Positions 18,641 to 32,068 of a DNA stretch of 64,000 nucleotides are shown in pieces (the stretch's first letter is position 1; each line of letters starts with the position of its first letter). The stretch is from Prescottella equi (GTDB taxonomy: Bacteria > Actinomycetota > Actinomycetes > Mycobacteriales > Mycobacteriaceae). The DNA lies in the NCBI RefSeq assembly GCF_020171745.1, contig NZ_JAIVAH010000013.1, positions 1-64,000 on the forward strand, given 5' to 3'. The notes under the pieces are model-generated. The model ran no database searches. It was not told the DNA's origin and saw only the letters and a list, made by a program, of their open reading frames with translations. Made by a program: the position numbers and the translations under genes.

Positions 18641-19390
18641 ATGCCTCCCATTCGCCGTAACGCCAAGCCTGCGTCGTCCGGACGGCGCCCGAAGATCGCC
18701 GGTGCCGGCGGCGGGCGCCCGGCGAGCGAGGTTCGACCGACCGCGGTCGACGCCGTGTCGGACCTCGACGGTGCGACGGCGGTCGGGGTCGCGGTCGTCG
18801 ACGAGGTCCGTCCGAAGGTGGCGGGGGTGTCGCTGGCGAAGCCGGGCGTGTCGCCGACGCCGGGGGAGGACGAACCCGGCGCCGGTGCATCGCGGTTCGG
18901 TGGCCCGAAGTGGCGGCTCGTGGCCGTCCTCGGGGCGGCGGCTGTCGTGCTCGCAGTATTCGCGGTGATCGCGGCCTTCAAGCCGGGTGCGGAGGTCGCG
19001 AACACCGCGTACGTCGATGCGGGCGGCACCGCCGAGGTGACGGAGGCGGCGCGCTCCGCCCTCAACACGCTCTACACCTACAGCCCCGACACGATCGACG
19101 CGTATCCCGAGCAGGCCCGCAAGGTGCTCACCGAGAACATGCGTGGGGAGTTCGACAAGACGATCGATCCCACCGTGGCAGCGGTGAAGCAGGGCGGCAC
19201 GTCCACGACCGTCCAGGTGACCGACGTCGGGGTGAAGGTCCTCGACGGTGACCGGGCCGAATTGATCACGAACGTGACGGTGAGTGCCGAGTCGAACGGG
19301 GTCGCTCAGGACAGTGCGTCGGGCCCGTTGATCGTTCGGATGGAAAAAGTGGGCGGCGTGTGGCTATTGTCTGATATCGCGGATCAATAG
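18641..19390 (+). CDS. Mce-associated membrane protein (second of two)
   Basis: A 249-residue protein: about 85 disordered cytoplasmic residues rich in Pro, Ala, Gly and Arg, one membrane helix near 90-112 (LVAVLGAAAVVLAVFAVIAA) and a periplasmic domain of about 135 residues with an NTF2-like layout ending VGGVWLLSDIADQ. It follows the first associated gene by 69 bp with GGAAGGAG as ribosome site. It probably completes the importer complex. No enzymatic residues are visible. Confidence 0.78.
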   Translation: MPPIRRNAKPASSGRRPKIAGAGGGRPASEVRPTAVDAVSDLDGATAVGVAVVDEVRPKVAGVSLAKPGVSPTPGEDEPGAGASRFGGPKWRLVAVLGAAAVVLAVFAVIAAFKPGAEVANTAYVDAGGTAEVTEAARSALNTLYTYSPDTIDAYPEQARKVLTENMRGEFDKTIDPTVAAVKQGGTSTTVQVTDVGVKVLDGDRAELITNVTVSAESNGVAQDSASGPLIVRMEKVGGVWLLSDIADQ

Positions 19391-19798
19391 TCCGGCGTCC
19401 CACAGATTCGGTCAGCGCCTCCTGTGGCCGGCGATTCGCATGTACTGCCACCCCCGGACGGTCCGTGATCGAATCACCGGGACCCAGGCTTGACGCGACG
19501 ATGATCTCGCGTCACTCTATCCGTGAACATTCACGCGTCTCACACGCGCGCAGCACCCCGACGGGTGTCCTTTCTGCTGCCCGACTCGACATCTACTGAG
19601 TTTGGGTGTACTTTTGGACGTTGCGCTGGCTGCCTCCTGTCCACCTCTCGACCTCACTGCGGCGAAGTGATTACTTCCTGCTCCTGTGGCGAGGATTCGT
19701 TCGGGTTGTGACCAGCGAATTCGCCCCACAGAAGAAGCAGATACAGCGGCGGTCGCACCAGCAAGAGCGGCCCGCGTGAGGTGCTGGAAGGACGCATC
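19391..19798 (+). promoter_or_regulatory. rpoB promoter and leader region
   Basis: This 408-bp gap has no convincing gene. The best promoter is TCGACA (19586-19591, 5/6 to -35), 17 bp, TACTTT (19609-19614), giving a leader of about 180 nt. A second candidate, TTGACG (19490-19495) with TCTATC (19516-19521), has a 20-bp spacer and is weaker. A short palindrome GTGAA-CA-TTCAC lies at 19523-19534. Multiple promoters upstream of rpoB are common in actinobacteria. Confidence 0.5.
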
Positions 19799-22700
19799 TT
19801 GGCAGTCTCTAGCCAGACCAAGGCAGTTGCCGGAATCCCCGGAGCCCCCCGAAGGGTTTCGTTCGCGAAGATTCGCGAACCCCTCGAGGTCCCAGGGCTC
19901 CTCGATCTACAGACCGATTCGTTCGAATGGTTGGTCGGCTCGCCGAGTTGGCGCGAGCGCGCGGCCGCACGCCGAGACGGAGCGGTGACCGGTGGTCTCG
20001 AAGAGATCCTCGCCGAGCTCTCTCCCATCGAGGACTTCTCCGGGTCCATGTCGCTGTCCTTCTCGGACCCGCGCTTCGACGAGGTCAAGGCCTCGGTCGA
20101 CGAGTGCAAAGACAAGGACATGACCTACGCGGCGCCGTTGTTCGTCACCGCGGAGTTCATCAACAACAACACCGGTGAGATCAAGAGCCAGACGGTCTTC
20201 ATGGGTGATTTCCCGATGATGACCGACAAGGGCACCTTCATCATCAACGGCACCGAGCGTGTCGTCGTGTCCCAGCTGGTCCGCTCGCCGGGCGTGTACT
20301 TCGACGACACCATCGACAAGAGCACCGAGAAGACCCTGCACAGCGTCAAGGTCATCCCGGGCCGCGGTGCGTGGCTCGAGTTCGACGTCGACAAGCGCGA
20401 CACCGTTGGTGTCCGCATCGACCGCAAGCGCCGCCAGCCGGTCACGACGCTGCTCAAGGCGCTCGGCATGACCGACGAGGAGATCCGCGAGCGGTTCGGC
20501 TTCTCGGAGATCATGATGGCCACCCTGGAGAAGGATCCGGCCAAGAACACCGACGAGGCCCTGCTCGACATCTACCGCAAGCTGCGTCCGGGCGAGCCGC
20601 CGACCAAGGAGAGCGCGCAGACCCTGCTGGAGAACCTGTTCTTCAAGGACAAGCGCTACGACCTCGCTCGCGTGGGCCGCTACAAGATCAACAAGAAGCT
20701 GGGCCTGAACACCGGCCTGCCGATCGAGGCGTCGACCCTCACCGAGGACGACATCGTCACCACGATCGAGTACCTGGTGCGCCTGCACGCCGGCGACACG
20801 ATGATGACCGCTCCGGGCGGCGTCGAGGTCCCCGTCGAGGTCGACGACATCGACCACTTCGGCAACCGTCGTCTCCGCACGGTGGGCGAGCTCATCCAGA
20901 ACCAGATCCGCGTGGGCCTGTCCCGCATGGAGCGCGTCGTCCGCGAGCGCATGACGACTCAGGACGTCGAGGCGATCACGCCGCAGACCCTGATCAACAT
21001 CCGCCCGGTCGTCGCCGCGATCAAGGAGTTCTTCGGAACCTCCCAGCTGTCGCAGTTCATGGACCAGAACAACCCGCTGTCGGGCCTGACCCACAAGCGT
21101 CGTCTGTCGGCGCTGGGCCCCGGCGGTCTGTCCCGTGAGCGCGCCGGCCTCGAGGTGCGAGACGTCCACCCGTCGCACTACGGCCGCATGTGCCCGATCG
21201 AGACCCCTGAGGGTCCGAACATCGGTCTGATCGGCTCGCTGTCGGTGTACGCGCGGGTCAACCCGTTCGGCTTCATCGAGACCCCGTACCGCAAGGTCGA
21301 GAACGGCCAGCTCACCGACCAGGTCGACTACCTGACCGCGGACGAGGAGGACCGCCACGTCGTGGCGCAGGCCAACTCGCCGGTCGACGCGTCGGGCCAC
21401 TTCACGGAGGAGCGCGTCCTCGTCCGTCGTAAGGGCGGCGAGGTCGAGTTCGTCTCGTCCTCCGACGTCGACTACATGGACGTCTCGCCGCGCCAGATGG
21501 TCTCCGTCGCGACCGCGATGATTCCGTTCCTCGAGCACGACGACGCCAACCGTGCCCTCATGGGTGCGAACATGCAGCGTCAGGCGGTTCCGCTGGTTCG
21601 CAGCGAGTCCCCGCTGGTCGGTACCGGCATGGAGCTGCGCGCCGCGGTCGACGCCGGCGACGTCATCGTCACCGAGAAGACCGGTGTGGTCGAGGAGGTC
21701 TCCTCCGACTACGTGACGGTCATGGCCGACGACGGCAGCCGCACCACGTACCGCCTGCGCAAGTTCGCGCGCTCGAACCAGGGCACGTGCGCCAACCAGC
21801 GTCCGATCGTGGACGAGGGACAGCGGGTCGAGTCGGGCCAGGTCCTGGCCGACGGCCCCTGCACCCAGAACGGTGAGATGGCGCTCGGCAAGAACCTGCT
21901 CGTGGCGATCATGCCGTGGGAGGGCCACAACTACGAAGACGCGATCATCCTGTCGCAGCGCCTCGTGGAGGAGGACGTCCTCACCTCGATCCACATCGAG
22001 GAGCACGAGATCGATGCCCGCGACACCAAGCTCGGTGCCGAGGAGATCACCCGGGACATCCCGAACGTCTCCGACGAGGTGCTGGCCGATCTCGACGAGC
22101 GCGGCATCGTCCGCATCGGTGCCGAGGTCCGTGACGGCGACATCCTGGTCGGCAAGGTCACCCCGAAGGGTGAGACCGAGCTGACCCCGGAGGAGCGCCT
22201 GCTCCGCGCGATCTTCGGTGAGAAGGCCCGCGAGGTTCGTGACACGTCCCTCAAGGTTCCGCACGGTGAGTCCGGCAAGGTCATCGGCATCCGCGTGTTC
22301 TCGCGCGAGGACGACGACGATCTGCCTCCGGGCGTCAACGAGCTGGTTCGCGTCTACGTTGCCCAGAAGCGCAAGATCCAGGACGGCGACAAGCTCGCCG
22401 GCCGCCACGGCAACAAGGGCGTCATCGGCAAGATCCTCCCGCAGGAGGACATGCCGTTCCTGCCCGACGGCACCCCGGTCGACATCATCCTGAACACCCA
22501 CGGTGTTCCGCGTCGTATGAACATCGGCCAGGTTCTCGAGACGCACCTCGGCTGGATCGGCAAGACCGGCTGGAACGTCCAGATCGCGGGCGACGGTTCG
22601 CGTCCGGACTGGGCGGCGACGCTGCCCGAGGAGATGCTGTCCGCACCGGCCGACTCGAACATCGCCACCCCGGTGTTCGACGGTGCCAAGGAGGACGAGC

Positions 22701-23287
22701 TCACCGGTCTGCTCGGTTCGACGCTGCCCAACCGTGACGGCGAGCGCATGGTCGGACCGGACGGCAAGGCGACCCTGTTCGACGGTCGCTCCGGCGAGCC
22801 GTTCCCGTACCCGGTGTCGGTCGGCTACATGTACATCATCAAGCTGCACCACCTGGTCGACGACAAGATCCACGCTCGTTCGACCGGTCCGTACTCGATG
22901 ATCACCCAGCAGCCGCTCGGCGGTAAGGCCCAGTTCGGTGGCCAGCGCTTCGGTGAAATGGAGTGCTGGGCGATGCAGGCGTACGGCGCCGCCTACACCC
23001 TGCAGGAGCTGCTCACCATCAAGTCGGACGACGTCGTCGGCCGCGTGAAGGTGTACGAGGCCATCGTCAAGGGCGAGAACATCCCCGAGCCGGGCATCCC
23101 CGAGTCCTTCAAGGTTCTCCTCAAGGAGCTCCAGTCGCTCTGCCTCAACGTGGAGGTGCTGTCCTCGGACGGCGCAGCCATCGCGATGGCCGACGGCGAC
23201 GACGAGGATCTCGAGCGTGCCGCCGCGAACCTGGGCATCAACCTGTCCCGGAACGAGGCCGCGACCGTGGACGATCTCGCGAACTAG
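19799..23287 (+). CDS. rpoB: DNA-directed RNA polymerase subunit beta
   Basis: A 1162-residue beta subunit that aligns along its length with M. tuberculosis RpoB. The rifampicin pocket ([18 protein letters not shown] followed by [15 protein letters not shown], about 21034-21130) keeps the Asp, His and Ser residues whose change gives resistance, so the sequence looks rifampicin-sensitive. Conserved blocks include [15 protein letters not shown] and [19 protein letters not shown] 19799 is preferred because GGAAGGA (19785-19791) is correctly spaced; GTG 19781 would add six residues. It is followed by rpoC after a hairpin. Confidence 0.97.
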   Translation: MAVSSQTKAVAGIPGAPRRVSFAKIREPLEVPGLLDLQTDSFEWLVGSPSWRERAAARRDGAVTGGLEEILAELSPIEDFSGSMSLSFSDPRFDEVKASVDECKDKDMTYAAPLFVTAEFINNNTGEIKSQTVFMGDFPMMTDKGTFIINGTERVVVSQLVRSPGVYFDDTIDKSTEKTLHSVKVIPGRGAWLEFDVDKRDTVGVRIDRKRRQPVTTLLKALGMTDEEIRERFGFSEIMMATLEKDPAKNTDEALLDIYRKLRPGEPPTKESAQTLLENLFFKDKRYDLARVGRYKINKKLGLNTGLPIEASTLTEDDIVTTIEYLVRLHAGDTMMTAPGGVEVPVEVDDIDHFGNRRLRTVGELIQNQIRVGLSRMERVVRERMTTQDVEAITPQTLINIRPVVAAIKEFFGTSQLSQFMDQNNPLSGLTHKRRLSALGPGGLSRERAGLEVRDVHPSHYGRMCPIETPEGPNIGLIGSLSVYARVNPFGFIETPYRKVENGQLTDQVDYLTADEEDRHVVAQANSPVDASGHFTEERVLVRRKGGEVEFVSSSDVDYMDVSPRQMVSVATAMIPFLEHDDANRALMGANMQRQAVPLVRSESPLVGTGMELRAAVDAGDVIVTEKTGVVEEVSSDYVTVMADDGSRTTYRLRKFARSNQGTCANQRPIVDEGQRVESGQVLADGPCTQNGEMALGKNLLVAIMPWEGHNYEDAIILSQRLVEEDVLTSIHIEEHEIDARDTKLGAEEITRDIPNVSDEVLADLDERGIVRIGAEVRDGDILVGKVTPKGETELTPEERLLRAIFGEKAREVRDTSLKVPHGESGKVIGIRVFSREDDDDLPPGVNELVRVYVAQKRKIQDGDKLAGRHGNKGVIGKILPQEDMPFLPDGTPVDIILNTHGVPRRMNIGQVLETHLGWIGKTGWNVQIAGDGSRPDWAATLPEEMLSAPADSNIATPVFDGAKEDELTGLLGSTLPNRDGERMVGPDGKATLFDGRSGEPFPYPVSVGYMYIIKLHHLVDDKIHARSTGPYSMITQQPLGGKAQFGGQRFGEMECWAMQAYGAAYTLQELLTIKSDDVVGRVKVYEAIVKGENIPEPGIPESFKVLLKELQSLCLNVEVLSSDGAAIAMADGDDEDLERAAANLGINLSRNEAATVDDLAN

Positions 23288-23295
23288 TTTTCGGT

Positions 23296-23325
23296 CCCCG
23301 GGCCGCGATCCGTCGCGGCCCGGGG
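23296..23325 (+). promoter_or_regulatory. Hairpin in the rpoB-rpoC spacer
   Basis: CCCCGGGCCGCGA (23296-23308) pairs perfectly with TCGCGGCCCGGGG (23313-23325) across TCCG, a 13-bp GC stem without a U-tract. Since rpoC must be transcribed with rpoB, this is more likely an mRNA stability or partial attenuation element than a full terminator. Confidence 0.6.
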
Positions 23326-23408
23326 GCGCTAGAGCACATTTGAATTGGCAGTCAGGAAAAGCGGATCTCACCCGCTGATCCACAATCCCTCTGGGGAAAG
23401 GAAGTTAC

Positions 23409-27368
<3,960 letters not shown>

Positions 27369-27385
27369 CCCGTAGAGAGTTCGAT

Positions 27386-27424
27386 CCGAAGGTCCCGTCC
27401 CCGACAGGGGGGCGGGACCTTCGG
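27386..27424 (+). terminator. Terminator of rpoB-rpoC
   Basis: CCGAAGGTCCCG (27386-27397) pairs with CGGGACCTTCGG (27413-27424), with further C/G pairing in the inner loop. A stable stem of at least 12 bp, followed by GCATTC and no long U-tract. Confidence 0.82.
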
Positions 27425-27485
27425 GCATTCTGGGGGAAGGAAGAATGTTCTTGTAACCGGACGAATTGGACACGTGGAGGGCATC

Positions 27486-27686
27486 ATGGCCGGCAAGAAG
27501 ATCGACCGTGTCAAGGCTGAGTCGGCACTCGAGGTCGTCAAGGAGAGTCCAGCCATCGTGGCGATCGTCGCGGCCCCGGCCGTGGTCGTCTTCGGCGTGC
27601 TGTGGTGGCTCACCGGCTTCGGGACGGCGCTGCTGGTGACCCTGCTGATCGCCGGCATCGCAGTGGTCGCCAAGAAGGTCTTCTAG
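27486..27686 (+). CDS. Small membrane protein of unknown function
   Basis: A 66-residue protein: a basic/acidic N-terminus (MAGKKIDRVKAESALEVVKE) then two adjoining hydrophobic stretches (about 23-42 and 46-62) with a WW pair between them and a KKVF end. It is probably a hairpin or single-span membrane protein. GGAGGG lies 6-10 bp before ATG 27486; GTG 27474 would add four residues. I do not recognise a family. Its TAG stop shares CTAG with the stop of the convergent thioesterase. Confidence 0.7.
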   Translation: MAGKKIDRVKAESALEVVKESPAIVAIVAAPAVVVFGVLWWLTGFGTALLVTLLIAGIAVVAKKVF

Positions 27687-28489
27687 CCAGGGCTCTCGAG
27701 CTTCTCGACCCGCGCGACGGCGCGCACCTCGCCCTCGACGAGGAACCACACCGACAGTGAGGTGTCGTCGCCGTCCGTGCGGAGTCGCACGTGATCTCGG
27801 GCGAAGATCGGGCTGAGGTGCTCGACCACCGCCCGGTACGGAGCCTCCCGCAACTCGGGTCGATCGGCGAGGCATTCCTCGACCGCGTGCCAGTACGTCG
27901 CGTTGTTGACGTGATTGAACGGGTCGATGTCGGTGGTCCGCAGGTGGAACGTCCGTTCGTGATCGTCCCAGTCGTCGGCGTCGGGTGGCGTCGCCGGCAA
28001 CCACGGCTTCCAGCGGAGGCGATGCTCGTCCGTCGTCCGTCCCAGGCTCTCGAGCAGGCCGTCGCTGATCCGGGTCGGCATGCCGGTGTCCGCGCCGATG
28101 TCGATCCAGAATCCCTCGGTCTCGATCAGGGCGCCCGCGGTACTCGTCAGTCGGACCCGCATCGCCGACCATCTCGTCGAATGTGCGGCGCACCAGCGGC
28201 GCAGGGTCATGCGGTCCGGCCACACGGCGGGGCGGTGCACCTCGATGACGGTGCGCCGGACGATCCACAGCGGGTCGGTTTCGTCGTACCCGAACGCCGC
28301 GAGGTTGTCTGAGCCGATGTCCTGGAGATAGCGGGCGATGCCGTCGAGCCGCAGTCGATTCTCGGTGTCGACGTCCCCGGTGCGGATCGGACGCGAGGTC
28401 TCGAAGCACTGCTCGGGCGGGGGTGCCGGTGCCAGCGGGCCGGCCGTCGTGACGCTCTGCGTTGCGGGGGCGATCTGCTCGGAAGCCAC
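27683..28489 (-). CDS. Acyl-ACP thioesterase family protein
   Basis: A 268-residue double-hotdog protein like bacterial FatA/FatB-type acyl-ACP thioesterases. The N-terminal half has RIRTGDVDTENRLRLDGIARYLQDI, and the C-terminal half has DIDPFNHVNNATYWHAVEECL, the Asn/His motif of the family. These enzymes release free fatty acids from acyl-ACP or acyl-CoA. GTG 28489 is preceded by CGAGGGAACACC. It is a single gene, divergent from fprB and convergent with the small membrane gene. The chain-length preference cannot be read from sequence. Confidence 0.82.
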   Translation of the reverse strand: MASEQIAPATQSVTTAGPLAPAPPPEQCFETSRPIRTGDVDTENRLRLDGIARYLQDIGSDNLAAFGYDETDPLWIVRRTVIEVHRPAVWPDRMTLRRWCAAHSTRWSAMRVRLTSTAGALIETEGFWIDIGADTGMPTRISDGLLESLGRTTDEHRLRWKPWLPATPPDADDWDDHERTFHLRTTDIDPFNHVNNATYWHAVEECLADRPELREAPYRAVVEHLSPIFARDHVRLRTDGDDTSLSVWFLVEGEVRAVARVEKLESPG

Positions 28490-28587
28490 GGTGTTCCCTC
28501 GGTTCGGCGGTTGTCGCCAGCGATTGTGACAGTTCGCGGCCCTGTAGTCACCGGATTCGGCGAGTCACCGGATTCGGCCGAGGGTGC

Positions 28588-28616
28588 TTGTTCGATCGTC
28601 CGGCGCCGCGTACAGT
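28588..28616 (+). promoter_or_regulatory. Probable fprB promoter
   Basis: TTGTTC (28588-28593), a 17-bp spacer and TACAGT (28611-28616) make a good vegetative promoter, about 100 bp upstream of fprB. The AT-rich stretch just after it contains TGTAAC and AGTCACA in imperfect symmetry. Confidence 0.55.
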
Positions 28617-28714
28617 CCCATAACTGTAACTCATAGTCACATGAAGGGCGTCACATCGGTGACGGCGGTGGGCGTGCATCACGTCCGATGTGGCGCTCGA
28701 GACGGGAATCGAAC

Positions 28715-30409
28715 ATGGCCTACGTCATCACCCAGGCGTGCTGCAACGATGCGAGTTGTGTGTCGGCGTGTCCGGTGAACTGCATCCATCCGACGCCGGA
28801 GGAAGCGGAGTTCGCGACAACCGAGATGCTGTACATCGAGCCGCAGGCCTGCATCGATTGCGGCGCGTGCGTCGACGCCTGCCCCGTGAATGCGATCTTC
28901 CCCGAGGACCAGCTGAGCGAGTCGCTGCAGCGGTACCGCGAGATCAACGCCGACTACTACACGCGCCACCCGCTGCAGCCGGACTGGATTCCGCTGACGC
29001 CGGCGACGCTGCCCGTGCGCGACCTCGGCACCCTGCGGGTCGCGGTCGTCGGGGCGGGGCCCGCGGCCTGCTATGCGGCGGAGGAATTGCTCAAGCGCTC
29101 CGACGTCGAGGTCGAGATGTTCGAGAAGTTGCCGACCCCGTGGGGGCTCGTCCGCGCCGGCGTCGCGCCGGATCACCCGGGCACAAAGGCGGTGACCGAG
29201 ATGTTCGAGTGGTCGCTCGGCCGCGACGCGTTCCAGTTCCATCTCAACGTCGAGGTCGGCAGGCATATCAGCCACGCCGATCTGCTGGCGCACCACCACG
29301 CGGTGATCTACGCGGTGGGCGCGTCGAGCGACCGGGCGCTGGGGGTGCCCGGCGAGGGCCTGCCCGGCAGCCACGCCGCGACCGAGTTCGTGGCCTGGTA
29401 CAACGGCCACCCGGACTACGCGGACCGGGAGTTCGACCTCTCCGGGGAGCGCGCGGTGATCGTCGGCAACGGCAACGTCGCGCTCGACGTCGCGCGCATC
29501 CTGACGATGGACCCGGACGAACTGGCGAAGACCGACATCGCCGATCACGCACTGAAGGCGCTGCGCCGCAGCAACATCCGTGAGGTCGTGCTGCTGGGCC
29601 GGCGAGGTCCCGCGCAGGCGGCCTACTCCAACCCCGAATTCCTGGCCCTGGGCGAGCTGTCCGGCATCGATGTCGTGATCGATCCCGCGGAGGTGGAACT
29701 CGATCCCCGCTCGCAGGCGCTCGTCGACGCGGGCGAGACCGAACCGGCCGTCGCGATGAAGGTGCGCCTCGCGCAGGAATTCGCGCAGCGGACCCCGACC
29801 CCGGGCAACAGGCGGATCGTGTTCCGGTACCTGAGCTCGCCTACGGAGATACTCGGCACCGAGCGTGTCGAGGGTCTGACCGTCGTCGCGAACGAGTTGG
29901 TCGAGGACGCCGCCGGTGGTCTCGCGGCGCACCCCACCGCCCGAACCGAGCGAGTCGACGCCTCGCTCGTGCTGCGCTCGATCGGCTACCGGGGACGTCC
30001 GGTCGCCGACGTGCCGTTCGACGATCGGCGCGGGGTGATTCCGAACGACCGCGGGCGTGTCGTCGTCGGTGCGGGAGAGCCGGTCGACGGCGTGTACGTG
30101 ACCGGGTGGATCAAGCGGGGTCCGAGTGGGGTCATCGGGACCAACAAGTCGTGCGCCAAGGAGACCGTGGCCCGGATCGTCGAGGACTTCGAGGCTCGGC
30201 GTCTCGCGGCGCCGACCGGTGGGCGGAAGGATCTCGGCAAGCTGCTGGCACGCGTCCGGCCCGAGCGGATCTCGCGCCGGGGCTGGGAGGCGATCGACCG
30301 GGCCGAGCGTGACAGGGGACTGGCGTCGGGACGGCCGCGGGTGAAGATGACGGACACCGCGGAAATGATCGTGGTCGGACGTAGGCGTCGCGCGCTGTTC
30401 GGCGGGTGA
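28715..30409 (+). CDS. fprB: Ferredoxin-fused ferredoxin/adrenodoxin-NADP+ reductase (FprB type)
   Basis: A 564-residue fusion. Residues 1-60 are a bacterial ferredoxin with Cys motifs CCNDASCVSACPVNC and CIDCGACVDACP. The remainder is an adrenodoxin reductase-like flavoprotein: FAD site VAVVGAGPAACYAAEELL, NADP site VIVGNGNVALDVARIL, and the C-terminal GWIKRGPSGVIGTNK. It resembles M. tuberculosis FprB (Rv0886) in domain order and length. It moves electrons between NADPH and Fe-S partners, for example cytochrome P450 systems. ATG 28715 is chosen because the ferredoxin begins there, although the upstream purines are weak. Confidence 0.92.
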   Translation: MAYVITQACCNDASCVSACPVNCIHPTPEEAEFATTEMLYIEPQACIDCGACVDACPVNAIFPEDQLSESLQRYREINADYYTRHPLQPDWIPLTPATLPVRDLGTLRVAVVGAGPAACYAAEELLKRSDVEVEMFEKLPTPWGLVRAGVAPDHPGTKAVTEMFEWSLGRDAFQFHLNVEVGRHISHADLLAHHHAVIYAVGASSDRALGVPGEGLPGSHAATEFVAWYNGHPDYADREFDLSGERAVIVGNGNVALDVARILTMDPDELAKTDIADHALKALRRSNIREVVLLGRRGPAQAAYSNPEFLALGELSGIDVVIDPAEVELDPRSQALVDAGETEPAVAMKVRLAQEFAQRTPTPGNRRIVFRYLSSPTEILGTERVEGLTVVANELVEDAAGGLAAHPTARTERVDASLVLRSIGYRGRPVADVPFDDRRGVIPNDRGRVVVGAGEPVDGVYVTGWIKRGPSGVIGTNKSCAKETVARIVEDFEARRLAAPTGGRKDLGKLLARVRPERISRRGWEAIDRAERDRGLASGRPRVKMTDTAEMIVVGRRRRALFGG

Positions 30410-30479
30410 CTCCGGGGTAGCGTCACGCGCAGGGCGCAGCGTCCACCGGACGCCGGCCCGGCGGATTCGGAGGTGGGAA

Positions 30480-31445
30480 GTGCGCGCAGTGGTGGTCACG
30501 GACCTGGCAGGCCCGTCGGCGATCGTGGTCGAGGAGGTCGCCGAGCCGGACGCGGCGGGGCTGGTGCTCATCGACGTCAAGGCCAGCGGCGTGTGCTTCC
30601 CCGATCTGCTGATCAGCTACGGCAAGTACCAGATCCGGCCCGAACCGCCGTTCGTGCCCGGCACCGAGGTGGCGGGCGTCGTGCTCAGTGCGCCCGACGA
30701 CAGCGGCTTCGAGCCGGGACAGCGGGTCCTCGCCGTGTCGAGCCTCGGTGGCTACGCCGAGCGCGTCGCCGTCCACCAGAATCTGGTGCTCCCGATCCCG
30801 GACGAGTTGACGTTCGAGGAAGCCGCGTCGCTGATCATCAACTATCAGACGATGGAGTTCGCTCTGGGCCGTCGGGCGAAGCTGCAGCCGGGGGAGACCG
30901 TGGCGATCCTCGGTGCGGCCGGCGGGGTCGGCACGTCGGCGATCCAGTTGGCGAAGGCGCACGGGGCCCGGGTGATCGCGGTCGTCCGCCGGGACGGTGC
31001 CGACGACTTCCTGCGTGAGATCGGTGCCGACGAGGTGGTCCGGCTGTCCGACGGCTGGGCCGCGCAGGTTCGCGAGCTCACGGACGGCCGAGGCGTCGAC
31101 GTCGTGGTCGATCCGGTCGGCGGGGACGCGTTCGACGACGCCGTCCGCGCGCTGGCTCCGGAGGGGCGTCTGGTCGTGATCGGTTTCGCGGGCGGGGGTA
31201 TCCCGACTGTCAAGGTGAACCGCGTCCTGTTCCGGAACATCAGCATCGTCGGCGCGGCGTGGGGTGAGTTCCTGCGGCACGAGCCGTCGGCGCTCGCGGA
31301 GACACACGCTGCACTCGTGAAGCGCGTGCGGTCGGGATTGCGCCCCGTCGTGAAGGCTCGCTACCCGCTGGCGTCGGCCGCCGAGGCGCTCGTGGATCTG
31401 GAGGCAGGTCGGGTGCTCGGAAAGGCTGTCCTCGTGCAGGACTGA
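30480..31445 (+). CDS. NADPH:quinone oxidoreductase family protein (zinc-independent MDR)
   Basis: A 321-residue medium-chain dehydrogenase/reductase. The N-terminal GroES-like part has GVCFPDLLISYGKYQ and PFVPGTEVAGVV, and the Rossmann domain carries LGAAGGVGTSAIQLAKA. The catalytic zinc Cys/His pair of alcohol dehydrogenases is absent, so it fits the quinone oxidoreductase branch. Members reduce quinones or enoyl substrates with NADPH; the substrate is not evident. GTG 30480 overlaps a GGAGGTGGGAAG ribosome site. It lies 70 bp after fprB on the same strand. Confidence 0.85.
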   Translation: MRAVVVTDLAGPSAIVVEEVAEPDAAGLVLIDVKASGVCFPDLLISYGKYQIRPEPPFVPGTEVAGVVLSAPDDSGFEPGQRVLAVSSLGGYAERVAVHQNLVLPIPDELTFEEAASLIINYQTMEFALGRRAKLQPGETVAILGAAGGVGTSAIQLAKAHGARVIAVVRRDGADDFLREIGADEVVRLSDGWAAQVRELTDGRGVDVVVDPVGGDAFDDAVRALAPEGRLVVIGFAGGGIPTVKVNRVLFRNISIVGAAWGEFLRHEPSALAETHAALVKRVRSGLRPVVKARYPLASAAEALVDLEAGRVLGKAVLVQD

Positions 31446-31566
31446 CTGTGTTCCTCGTCACCTGGCCCCTTCCTGCCCGGAAAATCTGTTGCCGCAGGTA
31501 GGGGCCGCGTGGTGTCGTTGACGGGTCGCGGTTTCACGGCCGCCGTGGGGGTAATTGCATTTCCGC

Positions 31567-31590
31567 AATAGTTGCATGGTCGCTACTATT
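31567..31590. promoter_or_regulatory. MarR-type operator candidate
   Basis: AATAGTTGC (31567-31575) and GCTACTATT (31582-31590) form an inverted repeat with eight of nine pairs and a 6-bp spacer, ending 7 bp before the marR start codon. TACTAT inside it could be the -10 box. A dimeric MarR protein would fit this site, repressing the marR-exporter pair. Confidence 0.6.
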
Positions 31591-31597
31591 CGAGCCC

Positions 31598-32068
31598 GTG
31601 GCTGATGTGACTCCGGACGACGTCTACACCGTGCTCGAGGAGTTCATCATGCGTCTCCTGGGTATGGGGGAGTCCGAGTCGATGGACACCCTCATCGCGA
31701 TGGATCTGTCGTTCTCGCAGGTTCGTGCGCTCTTCGTGCTGGCGCAGCACGGCGAGCCGATCGCGATCAACGAGGTCGCCGAGTGTCTGCGGATGTCAGT
31801 GGCTGCCGCAGGCCGCAACATCGACCAGTTGGTGTGTCAGGAACTTGTGCTGCGCCGTGAGGACCCGGGGGATCGTCGGATCAAACGGGTCTCGCTGACG
31901 GAGTCCGGGCGAAGCCTGGTCTCCCGTCACCTCGAGGACAAGCGTGACGAGCTCCGAGCGTTCGCGGGCCGGTTGGACCAACCGGACCGCCGGCGGTTGC
32001 TCGAGGCCCTTCAACCCATACTCGCGGGCGATGCCCTGCGGGCCCGAAGTCAGGAATTTTGTACATGA
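31598..32068 (+). CDS. MarR family transcriptional regulator
   Basis: A 156-residue winged-helix protein. The core includes LSFSQVRALFVLAQHGEPIAINEVAECLRMSVAA (helix-turn-helix about 40-75) and a wing with REDPGDRRIKRVSLTESG, a clear MarR signature. Such proteins dimerise and release DNA when a small phenolic or drug ligand binds. It is translationally coupled (ATGA overlap) to the exporter, and an inverted repeat covers its start, so it probably represses both genes. Confidence 0.9.
   Translation: MADVTPDDVYTVLEEFIMRLLGMGESESMDTLIAMDLSFSQVRALFVLAQHGEPIAINEVAECLRMSVAAAGRNIDQLVCQELVLRREDPGDRRIKRVSLTESGRSLVSRHLEDKRDELRAFAGRLDQPDRRRLLEALQPILAGDALRARSQEFCT

Noticed and set aside
19907-23383. A 1158-codon open frame on the strand opposite rpoB
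   Set aside because: It is a shadow of strong GC-biased codon use in rpoB. It has Arg/Leu/Val/Asp-rich composition and no known domain.
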